Shown: positions 8,597-18,465 of the stretch, one piece after another
Layout of the letters: each line of letters starts with the position of its first letter
Numbering within the stretch: position 1 is the stretch's first letter
From: Gordonia heveisoli
GTDB taxonomy: Bacteria; Actinomycetota; Actinomycetes; Mycobacteriales; Mycobacteriaceae
Assembly: GCF_030315745.1 (NCBI RefSeq)
Contig: NZ_JASXSH010000002.1
Location: forward strand, 124,001-188,000
Length of the DNA stretch: 64,000 nucleotides
Direction: 5' to 3'
Translations under genes and position numbers: made by a program
Notes under the pieces: model-generated
The model's input: only the letters and a program-made list of their open reading frames with translations
What the model was told of the DNA's origin: nothing
Database searches by the model: none

Positions 8597-9604
8597 TCAG
8601 TCGCGATAGATCTCGGGTTTGGCCCGGCGTCCCAGCAGCAGGCTGACCGCCTCGTTCACCGACAGTCCCTCGTGACACACCTTGTGCACGGCGTCGGTCA
8701 GTGGCACCTGCACCTGATGGCGCTGCGCCAGCGCGCGCACCGACGAGCAGGATTTCACCCCTTCGGCGACCTGGCCGTTGGTCGCCTCCTGGGCCTGCGC
8801 CATCGTCGCGCCCTCCCCCAGCCGGGCCCCGAAGGTGCGGTTACGCGACAGCGGCGACGAGCAGGTGGCCACCAGGTCGCCGACGCCGGCCAGTCCGGCG
8901 ATGGTTTCGATGCTGGCGCCCAGCGCGACGCCCAGCCGGATCGTCTCGGCGAGTCCGCGGGTGATGATCGTGGCCAGCGTGTTCTGTCCGAAGCCCAGGC
9001 CGCCGGCAATACCGCAGGCCAGCGCGATGACGTTCTTGGCAGCCCCACCGATCTCACACCCGATCACGTCGGTGTTGGTGTAGGGCCGGAAGTAACTGGT
9101 CTTGAAGGCCGTCTGCAGGTCGGCCGCCCGCGCTTCGTCGACGCAGGCGATGACGGTGGCCGCGGGCTGACCTTCGGCCACCTCACGAGCCAGATTGGGA
9201 CCGCTCAGCACGGCGATCTGATCGTCGGCGAAGCCCGTCACCTCCGCGATCACCTGGCTCATCCGCAGCAGGGAACTCGTCTCCACCCCCTTCGCCAGCG
9301 ACACCAGCGTCGCGTCCTTCGGCAGATGGGGCACCCAGGATTCGAGGTTCGAACGCAAGGACTGGGAGGGAACCGCGCAGACGACGACGTCGGCATCGGC
9401 GAGCGCCGCAACCGGGTCACTGGTCGCGACGAGGCCGGTGGGCAACGTGATCCCCGACAGATAGTCGGCGTTGGTGTGCGCGTCGTTGATCTGCGCGGCG
9501 AGTTCGGGTCGCCGCGCCCAGATCGTCGTGTCGGTCCCGGCGTCCACCAGAACCTTTGCCGTCGCCGTTCCCCAGGAACCGGCGCCCATCACCACCGCGC
9601 GCAC
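8597..9604 (-). CDS. gpsA: NAD(P)-dependent glycerol-3-phosphate dehydrogenase
   Basis: 335 residues. It reduces dihydroxyacetone phosphate to sn-glycerol 3-phosphate for phospholipid synthesis. The Rossmann motif GAGSWGTA is at residues 7-14, the catalytic lysine is in [11 protein letters not shown] (near 191), and the substrate-binding SRNRTFG is near 258. The GTG start at 9604 has AGAGGTGG upstream. It stands alone, divergent from cofC across a 139-base gap and convergent with the DUF3515 gene. Confidence 0.94.
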   Translation of the reverse strand: MRAVVMGAGSWGTATAKVLVDAGTDTTIWARRPELAAQINDAHTNADYLSGITLPTGLVATSDPVAALADADVVVCAVPSQSLRSNLESWVPHLPKDATLVSLAKGVETSSLLRMSQVIAEVTGFADDQIAVLSGPNLAREVAEGQPAATVIACVDEARAADLQTAFKTSYFRPYTNTDVIGCEIGGAAKNVIALACGIAGGLGFGQNTLATIITRGLAETIRLGVALGASIETIAGLAGVGDLVATCSSPLSRNRTFGARLGEGATMAQAQEATNGQVAEGVKSCSSVRALAQRHQVQVPLTDAVHKVCHEGLSVNEAVSLLLGRRAKPEIYRD

Positions 9605-9743
9605 AGGCCACCTCTCGCCGAGATCGTGTTCGTGATCACCCTAGTCTCGTCCACACTCTAGTGACGACGATTCCGGGGGCGGGCGCCGGTGCACGACGAC
9701 CGCGGCTGCGCGTCCGTGCTGCGGTTGATCCATGATGGAGGAC

Positions 9744-10514
9744 ATGACATCGCCCGGGCACTCCCCGACCCCGGCCCGGCCGACGGCCGCGCCGGTTGCC
9801 GCGGTGCTCGCCGTCAAGGACCTCGTACAGGCGAAATCCCGGCTGGCGGCCGATCACGATATGGGTCCGGCGCATCGCCGACTCGTTCTGGCGATGCTGT
9901 GTGACACCCTCGCGGCGATCGCCGATGCCGGTGTGTCCCGTGCGGTGGTGGTCAGTCCCGACGCCGAGGTACTCCAGACGGCCGAACGCTTCGGAGCAGT
10001 CGGCGTGGCCGAGGTCGGCCACCCCGCGACCGACGGTGTCAGCGGTCTCAATCACGCGTTCGCCGACGGCGCCGCATTCGCGGCGCGCCGGTGGCCGGAG
10101 GCCGGTCGCATCCTGCTGATCCAGGCCGATCTGCCGGCTGCGACAGGCGGTGCCCTCGCCGAGGTTCTCGATGCCGCCCCAACCGGGCGCCACGCGTTTC
10201 TGAGCGACCGCGACGGCACCGGCACCGCCCTGCTGATTCGTCCCGCATCATTCTGCGCACCACCACATTTCGGCCCGGCATCGGCATCAGCGCACCGGGG
10301 TGACGGCGCCGTCGACCTCGATCCGTCTCGCATCCGCTGGACCGGGCTGCGCACCGATGTCGACACCGTCGACGACCTGCGCGCCGCAGCGATCCTGGGG
10401 CTCGGTCGGCACACCCTCACCGCTCTGCACGACACCCCCGGCGCGGTTGAGTTGCGTCACGCTATCGGCATTGACCGCGACACCGCTGTCACCGCCGGGT
10501 GCGATGCGTCATGA
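9744..10514 (+). CDS. fbiD: phosphoenolpyruvate guanylyltransferase of F420 synthesis
   Basis: About 256 residues of the CofC/FbiD family, nucleotidyltransferases that activate phosphoenolpyruvate (in mycobacteria) to supply the side chain of cofactor F420. Visible motifs: AVLAVKDLVQAKSRL (nucleotide-binding N-terminus), QADLPAATG and SDRDGTGTALLI. The start was placed at ATG 9744, which is preceded by GGAGG. The stop is eight bases before ppk1, so the two are cotranscribed, as in mycobacteria. It fits the nearby FDOR-type gene at 17.7 kb, which may use F420. Confidence 0.88.
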   Translation: MTSPGHSPTPARPTAAPVAAVLAVKDLVQAKSRLAADHDMGPAHRRLVLAMLCDTLAAIADAGVSRAVVVSPDAEVLQTAERFGAVGVAEVGHPATDGVSGLNHAFADGAAFAARRWPEAGRILLIQADLPAATGGALAEVLDAAPTGRHAFLSDRDGTGTALLIRPASFCAPPHFGPASASAHRGDGAVDLDPSRIRWTGLRTDVDTVDDLRAAAILGLGRHTLTALHDTPGAVELRHAIGIDRDTAVTAGCDAS

Positions 10515-10521
10515 TTGAGGG

Positions 10522-12759
10522 GTGAGTCCCGCCGACGATATTTCGTCCACCCCTCCGCCCGTCGTCCCGGCTGCTTCGGCGACCGAAACCCCGGCGCTGC
10601 CGATCCCGGGCGCACCACCGGCCGCCACCCTGATCCCCGACGAATCGGCCGACCTGCCCGAAGACCGCTACCTCAACCGCGAGCTGAGTTGGCTGGACTT
10701 CAATTCCCGGGTGCTCGCGCTCGCCGAGGACACCTCGAGTCCGCTGCTCGAGCGCGCGAAGTTCCTCGCCATCTTCGCCTCCAATCTCGACGAGTTCTTC
10801 ATGGTGCGCGTCGCCGGACTCAAACGTCGCGACGAGACCGGACTGTCGGTGCGCTCGGCCGACGGATTGTCGCCGCGGGAACAGTTGCTCCGCATCGCGG
10901 GCCGCGCCCAGACCATCGCCGACCGCCATGCCCGTGTCTTCCTGGATTCGGTGCGTCCGGCGCTGGCCGAGAACAACATCCACGTCGTGTCCTGGTCGGA
11001 GCTGACCGGCGAACAGCAGGCACGGATGACTCAGTATTTCCACGACGAGGTGTTCCCGGTCCTCACCCCGCTCGCGGTGGACCCCGCACATCCCTTCCCG
11101 TACATCAGCGGTCTGTCACTGAATCTCGCGGTGACCGTGCGCGACGACGTCGAGGGCGGTGAACACTTCGCCCGAGTCAAGGTTCCCGACAACGTGAACC
11201 GTTTCGTCCGGGTCGACCAACTCGTGCCACGCCCGGCCGGGGACACCCGCCGAGAGGGCAAGGACATTCACCGCCCGGTGGTCTTCCTGCCGATGGAGAA
11301 TCTCATCGCGGCCAACCTGGAACATCTGTTCCCCGGTATGGAAATCGTTGAGCACCACGCCTTCCGCATCACCCGTAACGCCGATTTCGAGGTCGAAGAG
11401 GACCGCGACGAGGATCTGCTCCAGGCGCTCGAACGCGAACTCGCCCGCCGCCGTTTCGGTTCGCCGGTGCGCCTCGAAGTGGCCGACGACATGAGCGAGC
11501 ACATGCTCGAGCTGTTGCTACGCGAACTCGACGTCAATCCGGCCGACGTCATCGAAGTACCCGGACTGCTCGACCTGTCGTCGTTGTTCCAGGTTCACGC
11601 ACTCGATCGGCCGCAGCTCAAGGACCGCCCGTTCGTCCCCGGGACCCACCCGGCCTTCGGCGAGCGCGAGACGCCCAAGAGTGTGTTCTCGACGCTGCGC
11701 GAAGGCGACGTCCTCGTGCACCATCCCTATGACTCGTTCTCGACGAGCGTCCAGCGGTTCATCGAGCAGGCCGCCGCCGATCCGCAGGTGCTGGCGATCA
11801 AGCAGACCCTGTACCGCACCTCGGGTGATTCCCCGATCGTCAACGCGCTCATCGACGCCGCCGAAGCAGGCAAGCAGGTCGTCGCACTCGTCGAGATCAA
11901 GGCCCGCTTCGACGAGCAGGCCAACATCAAGTGGGCCCGCCAGCTCGAACAGGCCGGGGTGCACGTGGTCTACGGACTCGTCGGTCTCAAAACGCATTGC
12001 AAGACTTGTCTGGTGGTGCGGCGTGAGGGTTCGACGATCAAGCGCTACTGCCACATCGGCACCGGCAACTACAACCCGAAGACCGCGCGTCTGTACGAGG
12101 ACGTGGGCTTGCTGACGGCCAACCCCGACATCGGCGCGGATCTGACGGACCTGTTCAACACGCTGACCGGCTATTCGCGTAAACGCGAATACCGGAACAT
12201 TCTGGTGGCGCCGCACGGAATCCGGTCGGGCATCATCTCTCGGATCGATCGGGAGATCGAATTGCACCGGGCGGGCAATACGGCCGCGCGGATTCAACTG
12301 AAGGCCAATGCGCTCGTCGACGAACAGGTCATCGACGCGCTCTATCGCGCCTCGCAGAGCGGCGTGCCCGTCGAGATCGTCGTGCGCGGCATCTGCGCGC
12401 TACGTCCGGGTATGGAGGGTGTCAGCGACAACATCGTCGTCCGCTCGATTCTCGGTCAGTTCCTGGAACATTCACGGATTCTGTATTTCGGGGCTCAGGA
12501 CGAGTATTGGATCGGCAGCGCCGACATGATGCATCGCAATCTCGACCGGCGCGTCGAGGTGATGGTCAATGTCCGCGACCGCCGACTCACCGGTGAACTC
12601 GGCGAGATCTTCGCCTCGGCGCTCGATCCCCGGACCCGCTGCTGGGTCCTGCAGTCCGACGGTAGCTGGGTGGCCTCCCCTGCCGCGGGTGAAGAGGTGC
12701 GCGACCATCAGCGCCAGATGATGCGCCGCAACCGCCGGCGGCCCGACGCCGGTTCGTGA
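10522..12759 (+). CDS. ppk1: polyphosphate kinase 1
   Basis: 745 residues. It polymerises the gamma-phosphate of ATP into inorganic polyphosphate. After a Pro/Ala-rich leader of about 45 residues, the N-terminal domain begins at [14 protein letters not shown], followed by the head domain and two phospholipase-D-like catalytic domains. The conserved histidine motifs KTHCK (near 491) and CHIGTGNYN (near 511) are intact. The GTG start at 10522 is preceded by TTGAGGG. mutT1 follows 72 bases later on the same strand. Confidence 0.95.
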   Translation: MSPADDISSTPPPVVPAASATETPALPIPGAPPAATLIPDESADLPEDRYLNRELSWLDFNSRVLALAEDTSSPLLERAKFLAIFASNLDEFFMVRVAGLKRRDETGLSVRSADGLSPREQLLRIAGRAQTIADRHARVFLDSVRPALAENNIHVVSWSELTGEQQARMTQYFHDEVFPVLTPLAVDPAHPFPYISGLSLNLAVTVRDDVEGGEHFARVKVPDNVNRFVRVDQLVPRPAGDTRREGKDIHRPVVFLPMENLIAANLEHLFPGMEIVEHHAFRITRNADFEVEEDRDEDLLQALERELARRRFGSPVRLEVADDMSEHMLELLLRELDVNPADVIEVPGLLDLSSLFQVHALDRPQLKDRPFVPGTHPAFGERETPKSVFSTLREGDVLVHHPYDSFSTSVQRFIEQAAADPQVLAIKQTLYRTSGDSPIVNALIDAAEAGKQVVALVEIKARFDEQANIKWARQLEQAGVHVVYGLVGLKTHCKTCLVVRREGSTIKRYCHIGTGNYNPKTARLYEDVGLLTANPDIGADLTDLFNTLTGYSRKREYRNILVAPHGIRSGIISRIDREIELHRAGNTAARIQLKANALVDEQVIDALYRASQSGVPVEIVVRGICALRPGMEGVSDNIVVRSILGQFLEHSRILYFGAQDEYWIGSADMMHRNLDRRVEVMVNVRDRRLTGELGEIFASALDPRTRCWVLQSDGSWVASPAAGEEVRDHQRQMMRRNRRRPDAGS

Positions 12760-12831
12760 CCGACCGGGCCTGGCCCCGACGCTCCACCACCCCGACACCG
12801 TGACCCGAATCGATCCGGAGAACAGGAATCC

Positions 12832-13734
12832 ATGTCCATGTCGGTGAAGACGATCTGGGCCGCCGGTGCGGTGGTCTGGCGGCGCACAGATGACGGGATC
12901 GAGGTGGCGGTGGTCCATCGGCCGCGGTACCACGACTGGACCCTGCCCAAGGGCAAGGCCGAAGCCGGAGAGACACTGCTGGATACGGCAGTCCGCGAGA
13001 TCGCCGAGGAGACCGGTTATTCGGTGCGGCTCGGTCGCCACCTCCTCGATGTCGGATACGACCTCGAGCATTCCCGCAAGAATGTCCGCTATTGGGCGGC
13101 GCGCGCGGTATCGGGTGAGTTCGTGGCCAACCGCGAAGTCGACCAATTGCGGTGGATCACCGTCGATGAGGCCGCCGGCCTGCTCAGCTATCGACTGGAC
13201 CGGAAGGTCTTGAAGGAGTTCAATCGACTGCCCGCCGATCTACACACCATGCTGCTGGTGCGCCACGCGAAGGCCGGGCGCCGCAGCCGATACAAGGGCG
13301 ACGACCGTCTGCGTCCGTTGGAGAAGGCCGGACGGAAGCAGGCCGACGCGCTGGTGAATGTGCTCGGCGCATTCGGCGTCGACCACCTACATGCGGCGGA
13401 ACGTGTCCGCTGCCACCAGACCTTCGAACCAGCCGCCGACCATCTCGCCCTCCCCATCGAGGGGGAACCGGTCTTTTCCGACGAGGCCTATGAGCAGGCG
13501 CCGGAGTTGACACAGGAACGTGCGTTGCGGCTCGCCGCGGATTCCGATGGGATCCACGCGATCTGCAGCCAGGGCGCGGTGATCCCGGCGCTGATGGAGT
13601 GGTGGGCCGATCATCACGGTGTGGCGTTGCCGCCCAACCGCAATCGGAAGGGCAGCATCTGGGTGCTGTCGCTGCTCGACGGACGGCTGATGGCCGCCGA
13701 TCACATCCCGAGCGCGCTGCCGACCGCCGACTGA
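12832..13734 (+). CDS. mutT1: MutT1-type Nudix hydrolase fused to a histidine phosphatase domain
   Basis: 300 residues in two domains. Residues ~1-135 form a Nudix domain with a complete box beginning GKAEAGETLLDTAVREI (near 42-64). Residues ~140-300 form a histidine-phosphatase domain opening LLVRHAKAGRR. Mycobacterial MutT1 has this architecture and hydrolyses 8-oxo-(d)GTP and diadenosine polyphosphates, sanitising oxidised nucleotides. ATG 12832 follows ACAGGAATCC. The gene ends just before a strong hairpin shared with the convergent hup gene. Confidence 0.92.
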   Translation: MSMSVKTIWAAGAVVWRRTDDGIEVAVVHRPRYHDWTLPKGKAEAGETLLDTAVREIAEETGYSVRLGRHLLDVGYDLEHSRKNVRYWAARAVSGEFVANREVDQLRWITVDEAAGLLSYRLDRKVLKEFNRLPADLHTMLLVRHAKAGRRSRYKGDDRLRPLEKAGRKQADALVNVLGAFGVDHLHAAERVRCHQTFEPAADHLALPIEGEPVFSDEAYEQAPELTQERALRLAADSDGIHAICSQGAVIPALMEWWADHHGVALPPNRNRKGSIWVLSLLDGRLMAADHIPSALPTAD

Positions 13735-13745
13735 CCCCGAAAACG

Positions 13746-13786
13746 ACTCAACCCCCGACGGGGGAAGGACGTCGGGGGTTGAGTCG
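13746..13786. terminator. bidirectional terminator between mutT1 and hup
   Basis: The 15-bp perfect stem pairs GACTCAACCCCCGAC (13746-13760) with its complement at 13772-13786. On the minus strand the stem is followed by GTTTTC, so it best fits the end of hup; on the plus strand there is no T run. Confidence 0.8.
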
Positions 13787-13802
13787 ATGTGGTGTCAGCC
13801 GA

Positions 13803-14447
13803 TCAGCGGCGGGTCGCCTTCTTGGCCGGAGCCTTCTTGGCGGCGGTCGCCTTCTTGGCCGGAGCCTTCTTGGCTGCCGTGGTGGCCTTCTTGGCGGGAG
13901 CTGCCTTCTTGGCCGCGGTGGTCTTCTTGGCTGCCGTGGTGGCCTTCTTGGCCGGAGCTGCCTTCTTGGCCGCGGTGGTCTTCTTGGCTGCCGTGGTGGC
14001 CTTCTTGGCCGGAGCTGCCTTCTTGGCCGCCGTGACCTTCTTGGCCGGAGCTGCCTTCTTGGCCGGAGCCTTCTTGGCTGCCGTGGTCTTCTTGGCCGCA
14101 GCCTTCTTCGCCGGTGCGGCGGTGGCCGCGCTACCGCGCTTGACTGCCGGGCCGGTGGCCGACAGCTTCTGCTTGCCGGCGACAACAGCCTTGAACTGGG
14201 CGCCCGGACGGAACGCGGGAACCGAAGTGGCGCGGACCTTCACGGTCTCACCGGTGCGCGGGTTGCGCGCGACGCGCGGCGCGCGCTTGCGCTTCTCGAA
14301 AACACCGAATCCGGTGATCGTGACGCTCTCGCCCTTGTTGACGGCGCGCACGATCGTGTCGACGATCAGCTCGACGGCTTCAGTCGCAGTCTTGCGATCC
14401 GCGTCGAGCTTCTTGGTTAGCTCATCGATGAGCTCTGCCTTGTTCAT
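13803..14447 (-). CDS. hup: HU-family nucleoid protein with long Lys/Ala/Pro tail (HupB)
   Basis: 214 residues. Residues 1-90 are a standard HU fold ([17 protein letters not shown]-binding arm with [11 protein letters not shown]). From about residue 100 the protein becomes an eukaryotic-H1-like tail of [11 protein letters not shown] repeats ending in ATRR. Such tailed HU proteins are the main nucleoid proteins of mycobacteria and relatives, and their tails are known to be modified and to bind DNA and RNA. The ATG follows CGGAGGTTTTAA. The tail is coded by near-perfect 57-bp tandem repeats and may vary in length between strains. Confidence 0.95.
   Translation of the reverse strand: MNKAELIDELTKKLDADRKTATEAVELIVDTIVRAVNKGESVTITGFGVFEKRKRAPRVARNPRTGETVKVRATSVPAFRPGAQFKAVVAGKQKLSATGPAVKRGSAATAAPAKKAAAKKTTAAKKAPAKKAAPAKKVTAAKKAAPAKKATTAAKKTTAAKKAAPAKKATTAAKKTTAAKKAAPAKKATTAAKKAPAKKATAAKKAPAKKATRR
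13885..14046 (-). repeat. 57-bp tandem repeats inside the hup tail
   Basis: Copies begin at 13885 and 13942 and differ at one base; a third, partial copy begins at 13999. Each 57-bp unit encodes 19 residues made of three 18-bp PAKKA-like modules plus one codon. As 57 is a multiple of three, gain or loss keeps the frame. Confidence 0.9.
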
Positions 14448-14468
14448 TTAAAACCTCCGCAAGCTGTT

Positions 14469-14489
14469 CTGACCACGAATTTTGGTCAG
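14469..14489. promoter_or_regulatory. inverted repeat in the hup leader
   Basis: CTGACCA (14469-14475) and TGGTCAG (14483-14489) form a perfect 7-bp inverted repeat with a 7-base spacer. It lies 22 bases before the hup ATG and just downstream of the predicted transcription start, a typical operator or leader-hairpin position. The binding protein is unknown. Confidence 0.4.
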
Positions 14490-14499
14490 CTACCACCAC

Positions 14500-14528
14500 A
14501 CGGTAAACGTCGAATTCGAAAACGTCCA
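14500..14528 (-). promoter_or_regulatory. candidate hup promoter
   Basis: On the minus strand TGGACG (14528-14523) and TACCGT (14505-14500) are 17 bases apart. The same TACCGT -10 hexamer occurs in the candidate ilvB promoter. The rest of the 176-base gap back to leuD shows nothing further. Confidence 0.4.
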
Positions 14529-14623
14529 TCTTCCACGCCAATTAGATGGCCGTGTTGCGAAATCGGTAGTGAATACCACCTTCTCCGGTGATGGTGCCCG
14601 AAGGCACAGACACCGCCCGCCGA

Positions 14624-15217
14624 TTAGCCGCCGAGTGTGACGGGCTTCCAGTTCGGGCGGGCCTTCTCATACTCGGAAATCGCGTCTACCTGGCGCAATG
14701 TCAATCCGATGTCGTCGAGGCCCTCCATCAGACGCCACCGCGTGTAGTCATCAATTGCCAACGGCACCACGAGTTCTCCCGCGGAAACGGTCTTATCGGC
14801 AAGGCTGACGGTCAATTCCAGTCCGGGCTGCTCCTCGAGTCGCTTCCACAGCAACTCGACGTCGGACTGCTCGACCTGAGCCGCGACCAGCCCCGCCTTA
14901 CCCGCGTTGCCACGAAAGATGTCGGCGAAGCGCGACGAGATGACTACTCGAAAGCCGAAGTCCGACAGCGCCCAGACCGCGTGCTCACGCGAGGAGCCGG
15001 TACCGAAGTCGGGACCGGCGACCAGCACCGACCCGTGACTCCACGGCTCGTTGTTGAGGATGAAGTCCGGGTCGGCGCGCCAGCCGGCGAAGAGCCCGTC
15101 CTCAAAACCGGTGCGGGTCACCCGCTTCAGGTAGACGGCCGGGATGATCTGGTCGGTGTCGACATTGCTGCGGCGCAGCGGAACGCCGACGCCGGTGTGT
15201 TCGATGAATGGTTGCAT
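14624..15217 (-). CDS. leuD: 3-isopropylmalate dehydratase small subunit
   Basis: 197 residues, the swivel domain of isopropylmalate isomerase, which works with LeuC to convert 2- to 3-isopropylmalate in leucine synthesis. Typical segments: [15 protein letters not shown] and the loop [13 protein letters not shown] near residues 68-80, whose serines contact substrate. It lies 36 bases downstream of leuC in the same operon and ends with TAA. Confidence 0.95.
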   Translation of the reverse strand: MQPFIEHTGVGVPLRRSNVDTDQIIPAVYLKRVTRTGFEDGLFAGWRADPDFILNNEPWSHGSVLVAGPDFGTGSSREHAVWALSDFGFRVVISSRFADIFRGNAGKAGLVAAQVEQSDVELLWKRLEEQPGLELTVSLADKTVSAGELVVPLAIDDYTRWRLMEGLDDIGLTLRQVDAISEYEKARPNWKPVTLGG

Positions 15218-15253
15218 CGGGAAACCTGTTCGTTGTCTGTGAAGCAGAGTGGG

Positions 15254-16690
15254 TCAGTTGAGATCGGCGGGAGCCGAGAGCGTTCCTCGGACGGCGGTCG
15301 CGGCGGCCACTGCCGGCGACACCAGATGGGTGCGCCCGCCTTTGCCCTGCCGCCCTTCGAAGTTGCGGTTCGACGTAGAGGCGCAACGCTCGCCGGGAGC
15401 GAGCTGGTCGGGGTTCATACCCAGACACATCGAGCAACCGGCCTGACGCCATTCGGCACCCGCGGAGACGAAGATCTCACCGAGACCCTCCTCCTCGGCC
15501 TGCGCGCGCACCCGCATCGAACCGGGCACGATCAGCATCCGCATCCCGTCGGCGACCTTGCGTCCCTTGAGGATGTCGGCGACCGCACGCAGATCCTCGA
15601 TCCGGCCATTGGTGCAAGATCCGACGAACACGGTGTCCACCTTGACCTCACGCAGCGGGGTTCCCGGCGTCAGAGCCATGTACTCCAGCGCCTTGGCGGC
15701 GGCGATTTTCGCGTTCTCGTCACCGAAATCCTCCGGATCGGGCACCGAGGATCCCAGCGGCGCACCCTGTCCCGGGTTCGTGCCCCAGGTGACGAACGGT
15801 GTCAGCGCCGCACCGTCGATATGCACCTCGGCGTCGAAGGTGGCCCCCTCGTCGGTGCGCAAACTGTCCCAATATGCCACCGCGGCATCCCAATCAGCGC
15901 CCTGCGGGGCGTGCGGACGACCCTTGAGGAAGTCGTAGGTGATCTGATCCGGCGCGATCATGCCGGCACGCGCCCCAGCCTCGATGGACATGTTGCAGAT
16001 CGTCATCCGCGCCTCCATCGACAGCTTCTCGATGGCCGAGCCCCGGTATTCGAGCACATAACCTTGTCCGCCACCGGTTCCGATCTTCGCGATGACGGCC
16101 AGGATGAGGTCCTTGCTGGTGACCCCGGGAGCCAGATCGCCGTCGACGTTGATGGCCATCGTCTTGAACGGGCGCAGCGACAACGTCTGGGTGGCCATCA
16201 CGTGCTCGACCTCGGAGGTGCCGATTCCCATTGCGAGGGCACCGAATGCACCATGCGTCGAGGTATGGCTGTCGCCGCAGACCACGGTCATACCGGGCTG
16301 GGTCAGACCCAGCTGCGGTCCGACGACATGCACGATGCCCTGCTCGGCATCACCCATCGGATGCAACCGGATGCCGAACTCGGCGCAGTTGCGGCGCAAG
16401 GTCTCCACCTGCGTCCGCGACACCTCGTCGGCGATCGGCTTGTCGATGTCGATCGTCGGGACGTTGTGATCCTCGGTCGCGATCGTCAGGTCGGGGCGAC
16501 GAACCGGACGACCCGCCAGCCGCAGACCTTCGAAGGCCTGCGGGCTCGTCACCTCGTGGACGAGATGGAGGTCGATGTAGATCAGGTCGGGATTCTGCGC
16601 ACCCGATGCATCCTTGTCGCCGGGCACGACGACATGGTCGGTCCACACCTTTTCGGCGAGAGTACGCGGCTGGGTTGGGCTGTCACTCAT
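15254..16690 (-). CDS. leuC: 3-isopropylmalate dehydratase large subunit
   Basis: 478 residues, aconitase-type large subunit holding the [4Fe-4S] cluster. Cluster cysteines are visible in GSCTNGR (near 357) and in GCSMCLG (near 418 and 421). The [12 protein letters not shown] motif is also intact. The ATG at 16690 begins the leuCD operon, transcribed away from the IclR gene. The 161-base divergent region contains a perfect inverted repeat, and in related bacteria (NdgR, LtbR) such an IclR neighbour controls leuCD. Confidence 0.95.
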   Translation of the reverse strand: MSDSPTQPRTLAEKVWTDHVVVPGDKDASGAQNPDLIYIDLHLVHEVTSPQAFEGLRLAGRPVRRPDLTIATEDHNVPTIDIDKPIADEVSRTQVETLRRNCAEFGIRLHPMGDAEQGIVHVVGPQLGLTQPGMTVVCGDSHTSTHGAFGALAMGIGTSEVEHVMATQTLSLRPFKTMAINVDGDLAPGVTSKDLILAVIAKIGTGGGQGYVLEYRGSAIEKLSMEARMTICNMSIEAGARAGMIAPDQITYDFLKGRPHAPQGADWDAAVAYWDSLRTDEGATFDAEVHIDGAALTPFVTWGTNPGQGAPLGSSVPDPEDFGDENAKIAAAKALEYMALTPGTPLREVKVDTVFVGSCTNGRIEDLRAVADILKGRKVADGMRMLIVPGSMRVRAQAEEEGLGEIFVSAGAEWRQAGCSMCLGMNPDQLAPGERCASTSNRNFEGRQGKGGRTHLVSPAVAAATAVRGTLSAPADLN

Positions 16691-16771
16691 GGCTGCACTC
16701 GATATCTCGTGGGCTGCTTACATTCTTCGGATTCACCGACCGGCTGAACACGGTGCTGCCGATGCGGTGTC

Positions 16772-16792
16772 GTCGTGGTCGCTGACCACGAC
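16772..16792. promoter_or_regulatory. inverted repeat in the leuC-iclR divergent region
   Basis: GTCGTGGTC (16772-16780) and GACCACGAC (16784-16792) are perfect complements around GCT. It lies roughly midway between leuC and iclR, so it could be an operator for either. On the iclR side TAGTAT (16840-16845) lies six bases before the ATG, suggesting a leaderless iclR transcript. Not verified against known NdgR/LtbR sites. Confidence 0.45.
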
Positions 16793-16851
16793 GTCGGAGC
16801 AATTCCGCAACACCATGTGCATCTCAACATATGGACAGTTAGTATCGGCCT

Positions 16852-17586
16852 ATGGGAAATGATAGCGCATCGGCAGCTGCCAGCGGAATTGGCGTACTCG
16901 ACAAATCTGTCGCCGTACTGCGCGCCATCGCCGAGACTCCGTGCAATCTCACCGAACTCTGCGCCCGCACCGGGCTGCCCCGGGCGACCGCGCATCGCCT
17001 GGCGGTCGGACTGGAGACCCACCGGCTGCTCACCCGCGATTCCGCCGGCCGGTGGCAGCCCGGACCCGCGTTGGGCGAATTGGCCGCCTCCGCACACGAT
17101 CCGGTCACCGAATCCGCACTGATGGTGCTACCCCGGCTGCGCGACATCACCGGCGAATCCGTTCAGGTCTACCGCCGCGAGGGTGCCGAACGTGTCTGCG
17201 TCGCCGCCATGGAACCCCACACCGGACTGCGCGACACCGTCCCGGTCGGCACCCGCCTCCCGATGACAGCCGGCTCGGCGGCCAAGGTGCTGCTCGCTTG
17301 GGCCGATCCGTCCACACAGCGAGCACTGATGCACGACAGCGTGTTCAGCGATCGCTCCCTGCACGAGATCCGGCGACGCGGGTGGGCCCAGAGTGCCGGC
17401 GAACGCGCAGCCGGAGTCGCCAGCGTGTCAGCACCGGTTCGCAACGGCAGCGGCGACGTGGTGGCCGCGATCTCGGTGTCGGGTCCCATCGACCGAATCG
17501 GCAGGCGACCGGGGGCGCGCTGGGCCGCGGACCTCCTGGCCGCCGCCGACGCCATCCACAAGCGACTGCAAACCGGGCGCCACTGA
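16852..17586 (+). CDS. IclR-family regulator of leuCD (NdgR/LtbR-like)
   Basis: 244 residues. An N-terminal winged helix-turn-helix (near 15-65; NLTELCARTGLPRATAHRL) is followed by an IclR effector-binding domain (near 80-240) with GSAAKVLLAW and GVASVSAPVRNGSGDVVAAI. The orthologous position divergent from leuCD is occupied by NdgR in Streptomyces and LtbR in Corynebacterium, repressors of leucine genes; the same role here is inference from context. The ATG at 16852 has no ribosome site but a -10-like TAGTAT directly upstream, consistent with a leaderless mRNA. Confidence 0.88.
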   Translation: MGNDSASAAASGIGVLDKSVAVLRAIAETPCNLTELCARTGLPRATAHRLAVGLETHRLLTRDSAGRWQPGPALGELAASAHDPVTESALMVLPRLRDITGESVQVYRREGAERVCVAAMEPHTGLRDTVPVGTRLPMTAGSAAKVLLAWADPSTQRALMHDSVFSDRSLHEIRRRGWAQSAGERAAGVASVSAPVRNGSGDVVAAISVSGPIDRIGRRPGARWAADLLAAADAIHKRLQTGRH

Positions 17587-17669
17587 GCCGCCGGACACGG
17601 TGGGTTAGCGTCTGTGAGGTAGCGAACAATCACCCGGGCCGACAGGCCACCGAGCGGAAGTGACCGAGC

Positions 17670-18167
17670 ATGGGCGTCAACCAACGAAGTCAGATCGTGA
17701 TGTCGGACAAGGAGATCACCGACTTCATCGCAGCGAGTCGGACCGCCACCCTGGCCACCACCGGCCCCGACGGCAGTATCCATCTGGTCGCCATGTGGTA
17801 CGGCATCATCGACGGTGAGATCTGGTTCGAGACGAAGGCCAAATCACAGAAGGCGGTCAACCTCGTCCGGAACGCGCGCTGCTCGGTGATGATCGAGGAC
17901 GGCGACACCTACGACAGCCTGCGCGGCGTCGCGATCGAGGGCACCGCCGAGATCCTCGACGATCCCGACTCCTGCCACCGCATCGGTGTCAGCGTCTGGG
18001 AGCGCTACACCGGCCCCTACACCGATGAGATGAAACCCTTCGTCGACCAGATGATGCACAAGCGCGTCGCGGTACGCGTGGTGCCGTCGCGGACGCGGTC
18101 GTGGGATCACCGCAAGCTGGGGCTGGACCCGATGCCCGTCGCGGGTTCGACAGCGCCATCGGCCTGA
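17670..18167 (+). CDS. pyridoxamine 5'-phosphate oxidase-like protein, probable F420/flavin-binding (FDOR-B)
   Basis: 165 residues with the split-barrel fold: SDKEITDFIAASRTATLATTG opens the domain, with a VAMWYGIIDGEIWFETKAKSQKAVNL core. In mycobacteria the gene at this position (Rv2991) belongs to the flavin/deazaflavin oxidoreductase family B and binds F420. Substrate unknown. ATG 17670 has GGAAGTG eleven bases upstream. It is a single gene between iclR and the tRNAs. Confidence 0.78.
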   Translation: MGVNQRSQIVMSDKEITDFIAASRTATLATTGPDGSIHLVAMWYGIIDGEIWFETKAKSQKAVNLVRNARCSVMIEDGDTYDSLRGVAIEGTAEILDDPDSCHRIGVSVWERYTGPYTDEMKPFVDQMMHKRVAVRVVPSRTRSWDHRKLGLDPMPVAGSTAPSA

Positions 18168-18300
18168 CCCTCCCCATCGGCCGAAAGTAGGGGACGAATG
18201 TTCCTCCCCGACGTCTGCGTTCCTCGCCCAGTTGTACCTCGGGGACGATCGCGAACCTAAGGGACGAACACGAACGAACACCCGGCGAACGCCGCAGACG

Positions 18301-18331
18301 AAAAGACCCCCTTCCGAGTGGAAGGGGGTCT
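18301..18331 (-). terminator. terminator after the tRNA genes
   Basis: A perfect 12-bp stem, AGACCCCCTTCC (18304-18315) with its complement at 18320-18331 around GAGT, is followed on the minus strand by TTTTCG. It lies eight bases past the tRNA-Glu 3' end. The adjoining 18168-18300 stretch has no gene. Confidence 0.85.
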
Positions 18332-18339
18332 GCTCGTTG

Positions 18340-18412
18340 TAGCCCCGACGGGATTCGAACCCGCGCTACCGCCTTGAGAGGGCGGCGTCCTAGGCCGCTA
18401 GACGACGGGGCC
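18340..18412 (-). tRNA. tRNA-Glu (anticodon CUC)
   Basis: 73 bases fold as a cloverleaf: acceptor GGCCCCG with CGGGGCT, anticodon stem CCGCC/GGCGG around the loop CTCTCAA (anticodon CTC, reading GAG), and T-arm GCGGG-TTCGAAT-CCCGT. Discriminator A; the CCA end is not encoded. It is followed by a terminator and lies upstream on the same strand of nothing else, so tRNA-Gln, tRNA-Glu and possibly gltX are separate or tandem units. Confidence 0.95.
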
Positions 18413-18465
18413 AAGGAACTTCTTTCGGTGAGAGACCCTAGCAGGCGCTCACCGCATTCAGTTCG

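Noticed and set aside
13599-14451. Long plus-strand frames rich in Leu/Gly/Arg or Ala/Phe opposite hup
   Set aside because: They are the mirror of the Lys/Ala repeat codons and vanish outside the repeat; hup is certain on the minus strand.
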